A stretch of DNA of 64,000 nucleotides from B1 sp964355075 (GCA_964355075.1 CAYHCF010000005.1:62001-126000); one strand, 5' to 3'. Numbered from the stretch's first letter, positions 26,712 to 36,871 are shown. Made by a program: numbers and translations. Notes: a model not told the origin generated them from the letters alone.

Positions 26712-28160
26712 CTATCCAACACTTCCTTCCAATGACACCGCCAGTAACTTTTGAGCCTCCACGGCAAACTCCATTGGTAATTGGTTCAACACTTCCCTGC
26801 AAAAACCGTTAACAATTAATCCAATGGCTTCCTCTGTTCCAATTCCGCGCTGATTGCAATAAAATATCTGGTCCTCACCAATTTTCGATGTACTGGCTTC
26901 GTGTTCCACCACAGCTGATTTGTTGTTTACTTCAATATAAGGAAAAGTATGAGCTCCACTCTTATCACCAATTAACATGCTATCACACTGGGTATGATTT
27001 CTTACATTTTCAGCATTTTTATTAACCCTTATCAGGCCTCTGTATGTATTATGTGATTTGCCGGCAGAAATTCCTTTTGAAACAATCCGGCTTCTCGAAT
27101 TTTTACCAATATGGATCATTTTTGAACCGGTATCCGCCAACTGGTGGTTATTGGTAACGGCAACAGAGAAAAACTCACCCACTGAAAAATCTCCTTTCAA
27201 AATACAACTTGGATATTTCCAGGTGATGGCTGAACCCGTTTCAACCTGAGTCCAGCTGATTTTTGAATAGGCTCCTTCGCAACTCCCGCGCTTGGTTACA
27301 AAATTGTAAATACCTCCCTTTCCTTCCTTATCACCGGGATACCAGTTTTGAACCGTTGAATATTTAATTTCCGCTTTTTCCATTGCGATCAATTCAACCA
27401 CTGCTGCATGCAATTGATTTACATCACGCATCGGGGCGGTGCAACCTTCGAGGTAACTTACATAACTCCCTTCATCGGCAATTATTAATGTTCGCTCAAA
27501 CTGACCGGTATTTTCGGCATTAATCCTGAAATAAGTTGAAAGTTCCATCGGACAACGAACTCCTTTTGGGATATAAACAAATGAACCATCACTGAAAACA
27601 GCAGAATTCAATGCTGCATAATAATTATCTGTTTGAGGTACCACTGAACCCATATATTTTTTCACCAGATCGGGATGTTCCTGAAGGGCCTCACTGATGG
27701 AACAAAATATTACGCCCTTTTCTTTCAGTTGATCTTTAAAGGTAGTGGCTATGGAAACAGAATCGAAAACTGCATCCACTGCAACACCGGTTAAACGTTT
27801 TTGCTCAAGCAGACTGATTCCTAATTTTTCAAATGTTTTCAATAATTCAGGATCTACCTGGTCTAAACTATCCAGCTTTATTTTCTCTTTCGGAGCAGCA
27901 TAAAATATAACCTCGTCGTAATTTACTTTTGGATATTTAAAATTTTGCCAGTCAGGCTCTTCCAGTGTTAACCAATGTTTATAAGCTTTTAAACGCCAAT
28001 TCAACATCCATTCCGGTTCCTTTTTCTTTGCTGAGATAAACCGAACGATCGCTTCACTCAGTCCTTTTGGGGCGGTGTCCATTTCTATATCGGTAGAGAA
28101 ACCATACTTGTATTCCTGGCTAACTACCTGATCTATAATATCTACACTAGGTTCAGACAT
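26712..28160 (-). CDS. sufB: Fe-S assembly scaffold protein SufB
   Basis: A 482-aa SufB, the main cluster-building scaffold. Family segments: WMLNWRLKAYKHWLTLEEPDW, YIPKGVRCPMELSTYFRINAENTGQFERTLIIADEGSYVSYLEGCTAP, AVVELIAMEKAEIKYSTVQNWYPGD, and C-terminal HEASTSKIGEDQIFYCNQRGIGTEEAIGLIVNGF. It is the first gene of the leftward suf cluster (B-C-D-S-E-DUF59). Confidence 0.97.
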   Translation of the reverse strand: MSEPSVDIIDQVVSQEYKYGFSTDIEMDTAPKGLSEAIVRFISAKKKEPEWMLNWRLKAYKHWLTLEEPDWQNFKYPKVNYDEVIFYAAPKEKIKLDSLDQVDPELLKTFEKLGISLLEQKRLTGVAVDAVFDSVSIATTFKDQLKEKGVIFCSISEALQEHPDLVKKYMGSVVPQTDNYYAALNSAVFSDGSFVYIPKGVRCPMELSTYFRINAENTGQFERTLIIADEGSYVSYLEGCTAPMRDVNQLHAAVVELIAMEKAEIKYSTVQNWYPGDKEGKGGIYNFVTKRGSCEGAYSKISWTQVETGSAITWKYPSCILKGDFSVGEFFSVAVTNNHQLADTGSKMIHIGKNSRSRIVSKGISAGKSHNTYRGLIRVNKNAENVRNHTQCDSMLIGDKSGAHTFPYIEVNNKSAVVEHEASTSKIGEDQIFYCNQRGIGTEEAIGLIVNGFCREVLNQLPMEFAVEAQKLLAVSLEGSVG

Positions 28161-28183
28161 AAAATATGTTCTTTTTCACTATG

Positions 28184-28191
28184 CAAAAATA
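28184..28191 (-). promoter_or_regulatory. Candidate -7 box for the suf cluster
   Basis: On the minus strand the sequence reads TATTTTTG, a match to TAnnTTTG, 24 nt upstream of the sufB ATG. No clear -33 TTG was found at the ideal distance. Confidence 0.35.
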
Positions 28192-28260
28192 TGACATTAT
28201 TATAATTATTTGTAATTAATCTAAATAAAAAGAACGATTTTTTTACATTGTCTTAAAATA

Positions 28261-28284
28261 AAAAAGAGGCCATAGCCTCTTTTT
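28261..28284 (-). terminator. Rho-independent terminator after the 1156-aa T9SS protein gene
   Basis: Ten-bp arms AAAAAGAGGC and GCCTCTTTTT enclose a 4-nt loop, with T/A tracts on both sides. It lies 24 nt beyond the stop of the leftward gene and upstream of sufB, so it insulates the two units. Confidence 0.8.
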
Positions 28285-28308
28285 TATCATTTATCGTTTA
28301 AAAATAAG

Positions 28309-31300
28309 CTAATTGTTTAACTTAATTAACTTTTGAACCTGCGATTTCCCATCATAATTTAATCGCATAAAGTAGATACCAAGCGGCAAATTTCCAGCCT
28401 CATCAAAATCTATTTTTTGAGCTCCGGCTTCCTTGTTTACTATTTTTGAAATTAGGATTTGACCATTCATATTCATTATATCAATCACCATATGAATATC
28501 TTTGGAACTGCTAAACACCAATGATAATTGGTTGTTGAACGGATTGGGTTGTACTGCTTTTATTTCCACATCATCCTCTTTGGTTAAATCAATTGCGATC
28601 ATATCCGAATAACTATTTTTACCGTCAAAATCAAATTGGTTCAAACGGTAATAAATTTTTGTTGAACCGGCATGATGTGCAATATTAACAGCATCCATAT
28701 CAAAATAAGAATAATCCAATTGGCGCTGACTATTTCCTGCTCCTTTTACTTTTACAAAAGATAAGAAAGAATTTCCATCAAAACTTCGCTCCAATATAAA
28801 ATGGGAGTTATTGGTCTCATTAGCAGTTGACCATATTAATTTTACGCCCTCCTGAAATTTAAAACCGTTAAATGATACGATTTTAATGGGCAAAGGAGCC
28901 GTAGTCGGATTAGAACTGGCAAGGCCATATTGTTTATTAAATGTTCCGGTCGTTGGAAGCCAGAATCTAAGGGTTTGAGCTACTTTGTTCAGCGTATCGG
29001 CAGGGTTACGGGCAAGCGTCCATAAACCGGATGCTCCATTATCTCTGTTCGTGAGATAAAGCTGATTGTTTAGGGCACTTATTCCAATATTTCCAGCAGG
29101 AACCGTAAAGGTAGCGCGGCAACTATCGTAAGTTGCATTTCCATATTTATAGATAACCCAATGTCTGTTATGGCTTACTTTAGGGGTGCTTGCAATGATA
29201 GTATCCGGCAAGAAACCAATAGGTATAAAACGGATATAATGTGCAACAATTTCTGCAGATCCCGAAAAGTTTTGAAATTGTAATGCTAAATTCTTTCCGG
29301 CAAATGTTTGAAGTGAGGAATTTGTAAAGGTTACAGAAGTTCCTAAAGTTGAATCCAATGGCAAGGAACTGAGAAACCAATCGGCCCCCAGGTCGAAATT
29401 AGTCATATATGCCACGTTGTTATTTCCTGAGGCATCTGCTAATACAGAAATACCGGCACTTTCATCAAACCGTAAATATTGTTTGATATTCGGATTGTTT
29501 AACGCAGGAATTTTATAATGTAATCCTAAACGAATCTGACTTTGGGTTCGGGCAACATTCCAGAATAAATAGTTTTCCAAACCACCATTTAATGAACCCG
29601 TCAACGCAGCTCTTCTGCCCAAACAGGTAGGACCGTTTAAGCAGGTAACTGTTCCGGTAACAGGAAAAACGCCGGCAGTATCACCATTTACATAAAGACG
29701 TAAATAGCTTCCATCGTAGGTAACTGCATAATGCGTCCAAGAAAATAATGTACCACCTGAACTTCCCATAAAGGAATAAGTTCCGGTAGTTGTTCTCATG
29801 ATTACCTGAGGCGTTGATCCTACCATATTAATGGTTAAGGAGGTATCCGTTAAAGTAGAATCTTTTGAATACAAAGTACCAACCGAAATTAAATTGACAG
29901 GCCGATACCAGGCTTCAATTGTAAAATTTGAAGTGGGATTTAATATTGGATTATGAGGGGTAGAAACATAATTATCTATTCCATCAAAATTTAAACGCGT
30001 TCCCGATGAAAGTCCGGTATTCATATCCTGAGCCGAAAATGTTTTTACTGCAGTATCATTATTCCGGTCACCATCTCCCGATAACTCCGACCAGCATTTA
30101 AAGGTATAGTTGCCCCCGGTGGCTGGCACAAACGAATTTGTAAAAGTCACACTTTGACTGTTATTGCTTAAAATAAATGCGATGTTGGAACTGTCATTAT
30201 ATACGATTGTTCCCGTATTATTGAAAATTCTGGCTCTCAGTTTCACTCCAAATTGTGTATTGGATCCATAGTTATAAAAGGTTGCACTTGGAACGACACC
30301 GGGTTGACCCAAAACAATGACATCCGGCGGAGATGAAATACCCGTGGCACCCAAATCATTTGCCAGCTGTAAACGAGGTTCAATCATAAACCTAAAGTTA
30401 GAGGAGGTGCTTGAAAAATCAGTCCAGGTTGTACCTCCTGTAGGTGCGGTATAATAAAAAGTCTGTCCCCTGATGGGCGTCTCGCTTTGATAAGAAAAAG
30501 AGGCATTGGTGGTTCCGGTTTGAATGACTCCAACAAAAAAAGTTCCTGTAATTGGAATAGGAGGATTTACAGGTATGGTGTTTAATCCGACAGCAGTTAT
30601 AAATGGTGCAGATTGCCATAATAAGGTTCCGGGAGTTCCAGTAGAAGAGGTGTCCCATATACCAACTTTTAACGTGTTACCACCTGCGCTAAAGTTAACT
30701 CCTACCTGGTTAATACTGTTTGAACCTGTATATGGGAACTTAGCAACAAAATCTCCTGTACCACCTGTAAAACCAACACCTCCCGATGTAGGTTTACCCG
30801 GATCAGCATAATTGTAAGTGTTTAAATTTACAATTTGAACATAGCTTTTCATATTATTTCCATTTCCATTATCCGGGCTGCAAAAAACCCTTACGGTATC
30901 ATAGCCGGTGTAGGAAGAACTGTAACTTGCAAATGCAATATTTCTTTCCTGACCCGGATACAAGGAATCAACAATTACGGAATCGTTGAAAATATTTGTA
31001 CTGCCCACGGATAAATAAAATGCCTTGTTAGTTAAAGTATCTGCACCGTTATTTTTAACTCTGGCCTTAACCGTATGCGGTAAACCAAAAGGAATGGGCA
31101 ACTTACCCAAACTATAAACTTCAACAATAGCTGCATCATTGGTTGGAGATTCAACTCCTAAATATAATTGTGCTCTGAATGCACTGGAACTTGTTAAGGT
31201 TGTAATTGCAGCTAAACTGGCTCCCTGATTATTTCTTTGACTTGCCGCCAGTGAGGCATTGCAACTATAAATTGAAATACCTACTGCCGGAGTTGAAACG

Positions 31301-31779
31301 GTCCACTCATAAGCCACGTAAACGCCACCACCTGTGTACTTGAAAGGTTTAGTTAATGTAACTGTATAAGGTCCGGTTGCAGCAGGAATCGTCATGGATC
31401 CATTGTAAACAGTATCCATGGCTCCACCAGAAGTTAAAATGGTTGACCAGGTAGTACTTTTTAAATAAGTAGCATCGGTGGTATTTACCATGTAAATTTT
31501 AATATTCCCATTTAATGCAGTACCCAAAGCATTTGTATTAATAATGAATCCAAGACTTTTAATTGTATCGCCATTATTTATTAAACCCGTAAAATCACCT
31601 GTAGGATAAATGGCGCAACTGCGATGAGCAGCAAATGAGGTAACGGGCCCCCTGCCTGAACCTGAAGTACCATTAAAAACAGCAGGTACCGTATAATAGT
31701 TAAAAACCTGAGCATTTGTTTTGAAGCTAAAAAGCAAAGAGATCAAAACACCAACGAATAATATGTATTTGTTTTTCAT
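28309..31779 (-). CDS. Large secreted T9SS protein with LamG-like and Ig-like domains
   Basis: A 1156-aa exported protein with signal peptide MKNKYILFVGVLISLLFSFKTNAQ. An Ser/Thr/Gly-rich beta region follows, with CARDB/Ig-like segments at about 210-310 and 465-580 (VKARVKNNGADTLTNKAFYL; VPSATFYNYGSNTQFGVKLRARIFN). A LamG/concanavalin-like domain lies at about 590-760 (LNFDGIDNYVSTPHNPILNPTSNFTIEAWYRP). The C-terminal T9SS sorting domain begins around 1080 (VQPNPFNNQLSLVF). No catalytic motif is seen, so it is likely a surface adhesin or glycan-binding protein. Single-gene unit. Confidence 0.85.
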   Translation of the reverse strand: MKNKYILFVGVLISLLFSFKTNAQVFNYYTVPAVFNGTSGSGRGPVTSFAAHRSCAIYPTGDFTGLINNGDTIKSLGFIINTNALGTALNGNIKIYMVNTTDATYLKSTTWSTILTSGGAMDTVYNGSMTIPAATGPYTVTLTKPFKYTGGGVYVAYEWTVSTPAVGISIYSCNASLAASQRNNQGASLAAITTLTSSSAFRAQLYLGVESPTNDAAIVEVYSLGKLPIPFGLPHTVKARVKNNGADTLTNKAFYLSVGSTNIFNDSVIVDSLYPGQERNIAFASYSSSYTGYDTVRVFCSPDNGNGNNMKSYVQIVNLNTYNYADPGKPTSGGVGFTGGTGDFVAKFPYTGSNSINQVGVNFSAGGNTLKVGIWDTSSTGTPGTLLWQSAPFITAVGLNTIPVNPPIPITGTFFVGVIQTGTTNASFSYQSETPIRGQTFYYTAPTGGTTWTDFSSTSSNFRFMIEPRLQLANDLGATGISSPPDVIVLGQPGVVPSATFYNYGSNTQFGVKLRARIFNNTGTIVYNDSSNIAFILSNNSQSVTFTNSFVPATGGNYTFKCWSELSGDGDRNNDTAVKTFSAQDMNTGLSSGTRLNFDGIDNYVSTPHNPILNPTSNFTIEAWYRPVNLISVGTLYSKDSTLTDTSLTINMVGSTPQVIMRTTTGTYSFMGSSGGTLFSWTHYAVTYDGSYLRLYVNGDTAGVFPVTGTVTCLNGPTCLGRRAALTGSLNGGLENYLFWNVARTQSQIRLGLHYKIPALNNPNIKQYLRFDESAGISVLADASGNNNVAYMTNFDLGADWFLSSLPLDSTLGTSVTFTNSSLQTFAGKNLALQFQNFSGSAEIVAHYIRFIPIGFLPDTIIASTPKVSHNRHWVIYKYGNATYDSCRATFTVPAGNIGISALNNQLYLTNRDNGASGLWTLARNPADTLNKVAQTLRFWLPTTGTFNKQYGLASSNPTTAPLPIKIVSFNGFKFQEGVKLIWSTANETNNSHFILERSFDGNSFLSFVKVKGAGNSQRQLDYSYFDMDAVNIAHHAGSTKIYYRLNQFDFDGKNSYSDMIAIDLTKEDDVEIKAVQPNPFNNQLSLVFSSSKDIHMVIDIMNMNGQILISKIVNKEAGAQKIDFDEAGNLPLGIYFMRLNYDGKSQVQKLIKLNN

Positions 31780-31943
31780 AGCATTAATTAAATTATTTAC
31801 TAATGCAATTTATAATTATTATTTAATATTACGATGAGAAAATAACTTTTAATACGCACATGCTGCATTGTTAAGTAAATAATTGGAAGAAGAGATAGGA
31901 GTAATTAAGGGGAAATTGGCGCTGAAAATCATTTATAAAAAAC

Positions 31944-31951
31944 TTAATTTG
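31944..31951 (+). promoter_or_regulatory. Weak -7 box supporting the downstream hydrolase start
   Basis: TTAATTTG lies 21 nt upstream of ATG 31973 and inside the open frame of the longer alternative start, which favours the short protein. Confidence 0.3.
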
Positions 31952-31972
31952 CGGTGGAATGTATTCATAAAT

Positions 31973-32731
31973 ATGCAACTCAATTTTAAAGAAAAAGGTT
32001 CCGGAAAACCCCTTCTTATCTTACATGGATTTATGGGATCTTTGGACAATTGGCATACGCTGGCAAGTCAGTTCGGGGAATCGCACCATGTATTTTCTAT
32101 CGACCAGCGTAACCATGGAAAATCGCCGCATACCGAATCCCATTCTATTGCCCTGATGGTATCGGATTTATTAGAATTTATTCAAACCCGAAGTTTTGAA
32201 AAGGTTACATTATTAGGGCACTCTATGGGAGGAAAAGTAGTGATGCAATTTGCCTTGAATTACCCGAATTTAGTAGAAAAATTAATTATTGTTGACATTT
32301 CTCCAAAACAATACCATCCCGGACACGATGATGTTTTTAAAGCTATTTTTGCAGTAGATCTTACGAAAATAAAATCAAGGAAAGAGGCAGAACTTGCCAT
32401 GATTCCCTATATGGATGACTTAAAAACAAGGCAGTTTTTATTAAAAAACATCGAACGTAAACCCAATGGTGAATACCAATGGAAAATGAACCTGAGCACT
32501 TTGCATAAAGATTATGAGGAAATGATTAAACCCATAGAACCCGGAGAACCCTATTTGGGTAAAACCCTTTTTATCAAAGGAGAAAAATCAAAATATATTA
32601 TTGAAGAAGACCGGAAAGATATAAGTGCCTTATTCCCAAATTTTGAAATTAAATCTATCGCAAATGCAGGGCATTGGGTTCATTCCGAAAACCCAAAAGA
32701 TTTTTATCAAACGGTTACAAATTTTCTGTAA
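31973..32731 (+). CDS. Alpha/beta-fold hydrolase (YbfF/esterase-like)
   Basis: A 252-aa cytoplasmic hydrolase. The oxyanion-hole segment is LILHGFMGSLDNWHTLA, the nucleophile elbow GHSMGGKVVM (catalytic Ser), an acid is expected near FIKGEKSKYI, and the catalytic His is in NAGHWVHSENP. Order and spacing match small acyl-CoA esterases such as YbfF. The exact substrate is unknown. The frame is open from 31883, but ATG 31973 (MQLNFKEKGSGKPL) fits family length and lies behind a possible promoter. Confidence 0.9.
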   Translation: MQLNFKEKGSGKPLLILHGFMGSLDNWHTLASQFGESHHVFSIDQRNHGKSPHTESHSIALMVSDLLEFIQTRSFEKVTLLGHSMGGKVVMQFALNYPNLVEKLIIVDISPKQYHPGHDDVFKAIFAVDLTKIKSRKEAELAMIPYMDDLKTRQFLLKNIERKPNGEYQWKMNLSTLHKDYEEMIKPIEPGEPYLGKTLFIKGEKSKYIIEEDRKDISALFPNFEIKSIANAGHWVHSENPKDFYQTVTNFL

Positions 32732-32770
32732 TCTGCAATTTGTAATCTGTAATTTGTAATCTGTAATCTA
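32732..32770. repeat. Short tandem repeat after the hydrolase gene
   Basis: Alternating TTTGTAATC and TGTAATCTG units of about 9 bp occur in the 52-bp gap between convergent genes. Same style as the repeats at 22,515 and 25,757. Confidence 0.65.
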
Positions 32771-32783
32771 GTATTCCAACACC

Positions 32784-33737
32784 CTATCTTAATCTGATTT
32801 TCTGCCCTTTTTTCAGCTTCGTTTTCATCTTTATTTTATTCAACCTCGACAAACGCTTTGGACTGATTTCATAGCGATTGGCAATTTTTACCAGGGTATC
32901 TCTTTTATGTGCCCTGACATACTTAGGAACCTTTGATTTTTTTGCTCTTAATTTTGCTGCCTGAACCTCATACAAATGTTTGAAACAGCCTTTATCAATT
33001 TGAAAGGTATCATTCATGAGCGATCCGGAAGGAAAATGAATAATTTTTGCAGGGTCCACTTTTTCACCTTTAAACCGAACTTCAAAATGAAGATGGGGTC
33101 CTGTTGAACGACCTGTACTTCCGGCAAGTCCAATTATATCACCTCCAACCACCGGTTGTCCTGAATAGGTAAGCAATTGAGAAAAATGTGCATAGAGGGT
33201 TTCTAATCCATTGTTATGCCTTATTAAAACAACATAACCATAATCGGCACTTCGTTTGGCTATGCGAACCACCCCTTCAAAGGTGGCATAAACCGGATCC
33301 CCCACTTCCATTCGTATATCGGAACCAAAGTGAAATTTCAGCCTTCGTCCCCATTTCCGGAAACCAAAATTTGAAGTTACATCACCGATAGCCGGGGGAT
33401 GAAAAGAACAATCATCGAAATTACTCAGGATTAAATTAATGGTATCATCCATTGCCTTCAGATCAACATGATAGGGATTAATGGTAACGGTATCCCAACC
33501 GGAGTAGAAAGCGTTAGCAGGTGCGTAGGAAGTGTCAAACAAAAAATTTCTTGGTCGTATAAAATCCCAATACTTACTGGAGGACATTACAATAACACTA
33601 TCGTACTCGTTTGGCTCTTCTTCTTCCTCTTCTTCAACAAATAGTATTGAATCCGGTTCCTCAATAACCTGCGTGAAAACGGGGCTTCGCACAAAAAAAA
33701 TCAAAAATAAGATAAAAATTAATCTGATAAACTTCAT
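32784..33737 (-). CDS. M23 zinc peptidase with C-terminal LysM
   Basis: A 317-aa exported cell-wall hydrolase or activator. Signal peptide about 1-23, then an acidic run (VEEEEEEEPNEYD, about 34-46). The M23 domain covers about 118-235 with the LAS-type zinc site H136xxxD140 (FHFGSD), YAHFS (H184) and HLHFEVR (H215/H217). A LysM peptidoglycan-binding module is at about 272-317 (RAHKRDTLVKIANRYEIS...GQKIRLR). All catalytic residues are present. It begins 2 nt after the ribF stop and is co-transcribed with it. Confidence 0.92.
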   Translation of the reverse strand: MKFIRLIFILFLIFFVRSPVFTQVIEEPDSILFVEEEEEEEPNEYDSVIVMSSSKYWDFIRPRNFLFDTSYAPANAFYSGWDTVTINPYHVDLKAMDDTINLILSNFDDCSFHPPAIGDVTSNFGFRKWGRRLKFHFGSDIRMEVGDPVYATFEGVVRIAKRSADYGYVVLIRHNNGLETLYAHFSQLLTYSGQPVVGGDIIGLAGSTGRSTGPHLHFEVRFKGEKVDPAKIIHFPSGSLMNDTFQIDKGCFKHLYEVQAAKLRAKKSKVPKYVRAHKRDTLVKIANRYEISPKRLSRLNKIKMKTKLKKGQKIRLR

Positions 33738-33739
33738 GA

Positions 33740-34684
33740 TTAGCCTAATAAATCCGGAAGTTCAAGTATCTCCAGAGCATGCAATTTATCATTATGTAAT
33801 TGAGTTTTTAAATCTTCCAGACTATTAAACTTTTTTTCATCCCTCATTTTATTCACAAAATCAATCCGTATGCTTTGATTATAAATTGTTTCAGTGAAAT
33901 TAAAAATGTTAACTTCTATACTTCTTCCCTTACCTTCAATCGTTGGATTATTGCCAATATTTAACATTCCCCCATATTTTTTTTGCTGAACCCAAACATA
34001 TACAGCATAAACCCCATCTGCCGGAATAAGTTTATTGGAATCATTTATGACCAAATTTGCAGTATGAAAACCGATGGTTCTTCCTAATTTCTCTCCTTCT
34101 ATCACCATTCCTGTAATTGAATACAATTTGTTCAGGTATCTGCTTGCCTGAACCAAGTCTCCCACCTTTAAGGCTTCTCTGATCAGGGTTGAACTCACGC
34201 TAACCTGGTCTATATCCTGCTCGGCAATTTCATTTATTTCAAATCCATAAGTGGGTGCATACTCCTTTAAATGAGTAAAACTACCTTCCCTGTTTTTTCC
34301 AAATCTGTGGTTATACCCGATCACCAGGAATCGTGTTCCAATTTTGTTTACGATAATATCCCTGATAAACTGCAATGAACTTAACCTGGAAAACTCAGGT
34401 GTAAAGGGCAATATTATTAAATGATCTATTCCCTGCAAACGCAATAATTCAATTTTTTCGTCAAGGGTATTTAGTAATTTTAAACCATGATCATATGGAA
34501 ATAAAACCATCCGGGGATGCGGATCATAGGTAATCAATACCGTTTCTCCTCCGGTTTGTTTTGCAACATTTTTAAGTTGAGCAATAATTATTTGATGAGC
34601 GGCATGAACACCATCAAAGGTGCCTTGCGTAACAACTGCGTTTTGGAGTTTTGTGAATTCTGCTAAACTGTGGTAAACCTTCAT
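33740..34684 (-). CDS. ribF: Bifunctional riboflavin kinase / FAD synthetase
   Basis: A 314-aa RibF. The N-terminal nucleotidyl-transferase domain shows QGTFDGVHAAHQ (HxGH-like motif with Ala in place of Gly) and a downstream SSTLIREALKVGDL. The C-terminal riboflavin kinase domain shows GKLGRTIGF-type sequence (here GEKLGRTIGFHTANL), DGVYAVYVW, GMLNIGNNPT and EVNIFNF. It converts riboflavin to FMN and FAD in the cytoplasm. Immediately upstream of the M23 gene in one transcript. Confidence 0.95.
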   Translation of the reverse strand: MKVYHSLAEFTKLQNAVVTQGTFDGVHAAHQIIIAQLKNVAKQTGGETVLITYDPHPRMVLFPYDHGLKLLNTLDEKIELLRLQGIDHLIILPFTPEFSRLSSLQFIRDIIVNKIGTRFLVIGYNHRFGKNREGSFTHLKEYAPTYGFEINEIAEQDIDQVSVSSTLIREALKVGDLVQASRYLNKLYSITGMVIEGEKLGRTIGFHTANLVINDSNKLIPADGVYAVYVWVQQKKYGGMLNIGNNPTIEGKGRSIEVNIFNFTETIYNQSIRIDFVNKMRDEKKFNSLEDLKTQLHNDKLHALEILELPDLLG

Positions 34685-34767
34685 GTATTTGGTGCGAATT
34701 TAAATATTAGCTCCAATAAAAAAAGTATGGGTCTGCTTTGACCCGTTTTCAGGTATGATTTAAAAAA

Positions 34768-34800
34768 AATTGTCCGCCCTTTTAACAAGAGCGGACAATT
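34768..34800 (-). terminator. Terminator downstream of hsp20
   Basis: Arms AATTGTCCGC (34768-34777) and GCGGACAATT (34791-34800) pair over 10 bp with a 13-nt loop. Read on the minus strand, the hairpin is followed by eight T, so it efficiently ends the small heat-shock gene. An A/T flank on the other side may allow bidirectional use. Confidence 0.8.
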
Positions 34801-34830
34801 TTACCAAAAACCAATATTATCTGTGATAGA

Positions 34831-35280
34831 TTACTTGATAACTATACTGGTTTTATTTTGCTTAACTTCGGTTTTGTGCAAGATTAAAACTAACACACCA
34901 TCAGTTAGTTGTGCATCAATTTTTGATGAATCAACATTCTCAGGAAGAGCAAAATTTCTGGAGAATTTTCCATAGAAGTTTTCAACCATGTGGAATTTGT
35001 CGTCTTTGTTTTCGTTTTTCAATTTGCGCTCACCGCTGATTTTCAGAACATTTTTTTCTACATTAATGTCAATTTCTTCTTTCTTCAAACCTGGCAATGC
35101 CAGATGAATTTCAAAATTTCCTTCCTTTTCTAATACATCTGTACGAGGTGTAAAAAATACATTGCGTTCGAATTTACCTAAACCTTCATTAAAAAATGAG
35201 TCGAACAAAGTGTTCATTTGCGAGGGTAACATGCTCTCCTGAAAGAAATTTTTTACCGGATTTAATTTAATAAGTGTCAT
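34831..35280 (-). CDS. Small heat shock protein (Hsp20/alpha-crystallin)
   Basis: A 149-aa ATP-independent holdase chaperone. The alpha-crystallin domain covers about 45-135 (PRTDVLEKEGNFEIHLALPGLKKEEIDINVEKNVLKISGERK...). It ends with GVLVLILHK and an IxI-type tail (TSIVIK) used in oligomer assembly. Monocistronic, with its own terminator. The 204-bp upstream region shows no clear CIRCE element. Confidence 0.95.
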   Translation of the reverse strand: MTLIKLNPVKNFFQESMLPSQMNTLFDSFFNEGLGKFERNVFFTPRTDVLEKEGNFEIHLALPGLKKEEIDINVEKNVLKISGERKLKNENKDDKFHMVENFYGKFSRNFALPENVDSSKIDAQLTDGVLVLILHKTEVKQNKTSIVIK

Positions 35281-35484
35281 AATTTTTATTCCTTTATTTA
35301 AAGTTTTTTTTGAATACGCTAAAAATTGTCAAGTCTTATACCAACTAAATTTTATAAGCCATTATGGCGTTAAAATAGCTTTTTTAATACAAAATCATAT
35401 TTTATATCAGACATATAGTCAGTATACAGGAAATTTCAGGCCAAAATATCAATACCTAAAAATCGAAAAATTGGAGTAAAAACC

Positions 35485-36843
35485 TTACTTCTCAATATAC
35501 ACTTTGATATCATCAAACATCTTGGCAGCGATAATTTCACAAACATTTTGGGTCATCACCTCCATGCTGAGAACCGTTCTTTTGACTGAATTAAATTGTT
35601 CTTTCCATTCTATGGATCGGGTCGGCATTAAATTATCTTTTGGCAATTCAGGAAAAAGGGTATTTATATTACCCTGATAATTTTTTGAGTGAAATTCGTC
35701 AGATTGCTCTTCTTTTATTAAATCACTTACCACAACCTGTCCTGTTTGCGTAGAAACCAATTGATAAAATACCTGGTAGAAAATCCTGTTCTTTTGGTAA
35801 GTATCGGCATATTGCACTTTTTTAAATATAGTAATATTTCTGGGAATATTCGTTCCGTTGGGCAAAGTTGTTTCGGTAATGGCCTCAAATGCGGGGATCG
35901 AATCGGTTTTGGGTCCGTATGATTCATTTTGAAGATTGCTGAGTGCAATCATTAAGACATAATTTAATCCCATTATTTTACCCACTCTGCCTGCACTTTC
36001 AGGATTCGTAATACCAATGGTTCTTTCATCCTTTTCAGGTAAATACCTATCTATCTGACCCTGATCCACAATTTGCAGAAAGGGACTTTTTCTCTGAATA
36101 AGTGTGCTAAATATCTGCTGATATAATTTTTTATCAAATCCTACACTTTGCGTTTGATTTTGAACCGACAAAATACCAAGTCCGATGCTGGCCATCTTTA
36201 ATGCTTCACTTTTTAGCCTGATGGCATCTTTATAATTATCATCTTGTTTGAGCACCTTTGTAAAATCCTGATAGGCTTGTTTATAATTCTTAATTTCCAT
36301 CATCCTTATCCCATTAAGGTAAACAGGTTCAATAATGCTTCCAGGTCTTAAAACAGTGGCCTCTTTATAATTCGGATCAAATTCAGATAATTTCAAAAAA
36401 ATATTTTCGGCTTTTTCATATTTATTCTGTTGCATTAATATCAGACCTTCATCATACTGTTTGCTAATAAATTCATTTTTAATATCCTCATAAACTTCAT
36501 CGTACATATGAGGCCAATCAAGCTCAACATTCACTTCCTGAACTTTTTTATAGTATTTTTTACAACTCAAATATTGTCTGACTGCACTTTCTGAATTATT
36601 TTCGATAACATACTTTCCGAAGCTGCTGAATTTGGCATTTAAAACAATATTTCCCGTTTTTTTAAGCGCTTGCTGGGCTTCAATATTTTTGGGGTTCCTT
36701 AATAAGACATTATAAAAATAGGTTGCAGCATCATCAAAATTTCCAGCCAGATAATTTCTGTTTCCTTCCTCCATCAACTTTTTGCCAGAATCGCAGGAGG
36801 TAAATAGTAATAATAAACAAAGGATTAAACACTGCAAACGCAT
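35485..36843 (-). CDS. TPR-containing lipoprotein
   Basis: A 452-aa envelope protein. The N-terminus is a lipoprotein signal with lipobox FTSC at residues about 14-17. TPR-like helices cover about 22-60 (YLAGNFDDAATYFYNVLLRNPKN), 130-165 and 180-215 (NYKQAYQDFTKVLKQDDNYKDA). The C-terminal half (220-452) contains a mixed alpha/beta domain reminiscent of CsgG/LpoB-type outer-membrane-associated proteins (LIQRKSPFLQIVDQGQIDRYL...). That comparison is tentative. 28 nt downstream of argS, so probably co-transcribed. Function unknown. Confidence 0.75.
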   Translation of the reverse strand: MRLQCLILCLLLLFTSCDSGKKLMEEGNRNYLAGNFDDAATYFYNVLLRNPKNIEAQQALKKTGNIVLNAKFSSFGKYVIENNSESAVRQYLSCKKYYKKVQEVNVELDWPHMYDEVYEDIKNEFISKQYDEGLILMQQNKYEKAENIFLKLSEFDPNYKEATVLRPGSIIEPVYLNGIRMMEIKNYKQAYQDFTKVLKQDDNYKDAIRLKSEALKMASIGLGILSVQNQTQSVGFDKKLYQQIFSTLIQRKSPFLQIVDQGQIDRYLPEKDERTIGITNPESAGRVGKIMGLNYVLMIALSNLQNESYGPKTDSIPAFEAITETTLPNGTNIPRNITIFKKVQYADTYQKNRIFYQVFYQLVSTQTGQVVVSDLIKEEQSDEFHSKNYQGNINTLFPELPKDNLMPTRSIEWKEQFNSVKRTVLSMEVMTQNVCEIIAAKMFDDIKVYIEK

Positions 36844-36871
36844 AAAAATAAATTATTTCTTTTCTAAGAAC

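Noticed and set aside
31883..31972. N-terminal 30-residue extension of the alpha/beta hydrolase
   Set aside because: Non-conserved, lysine-rich, and contains a likely promoter -7 box.
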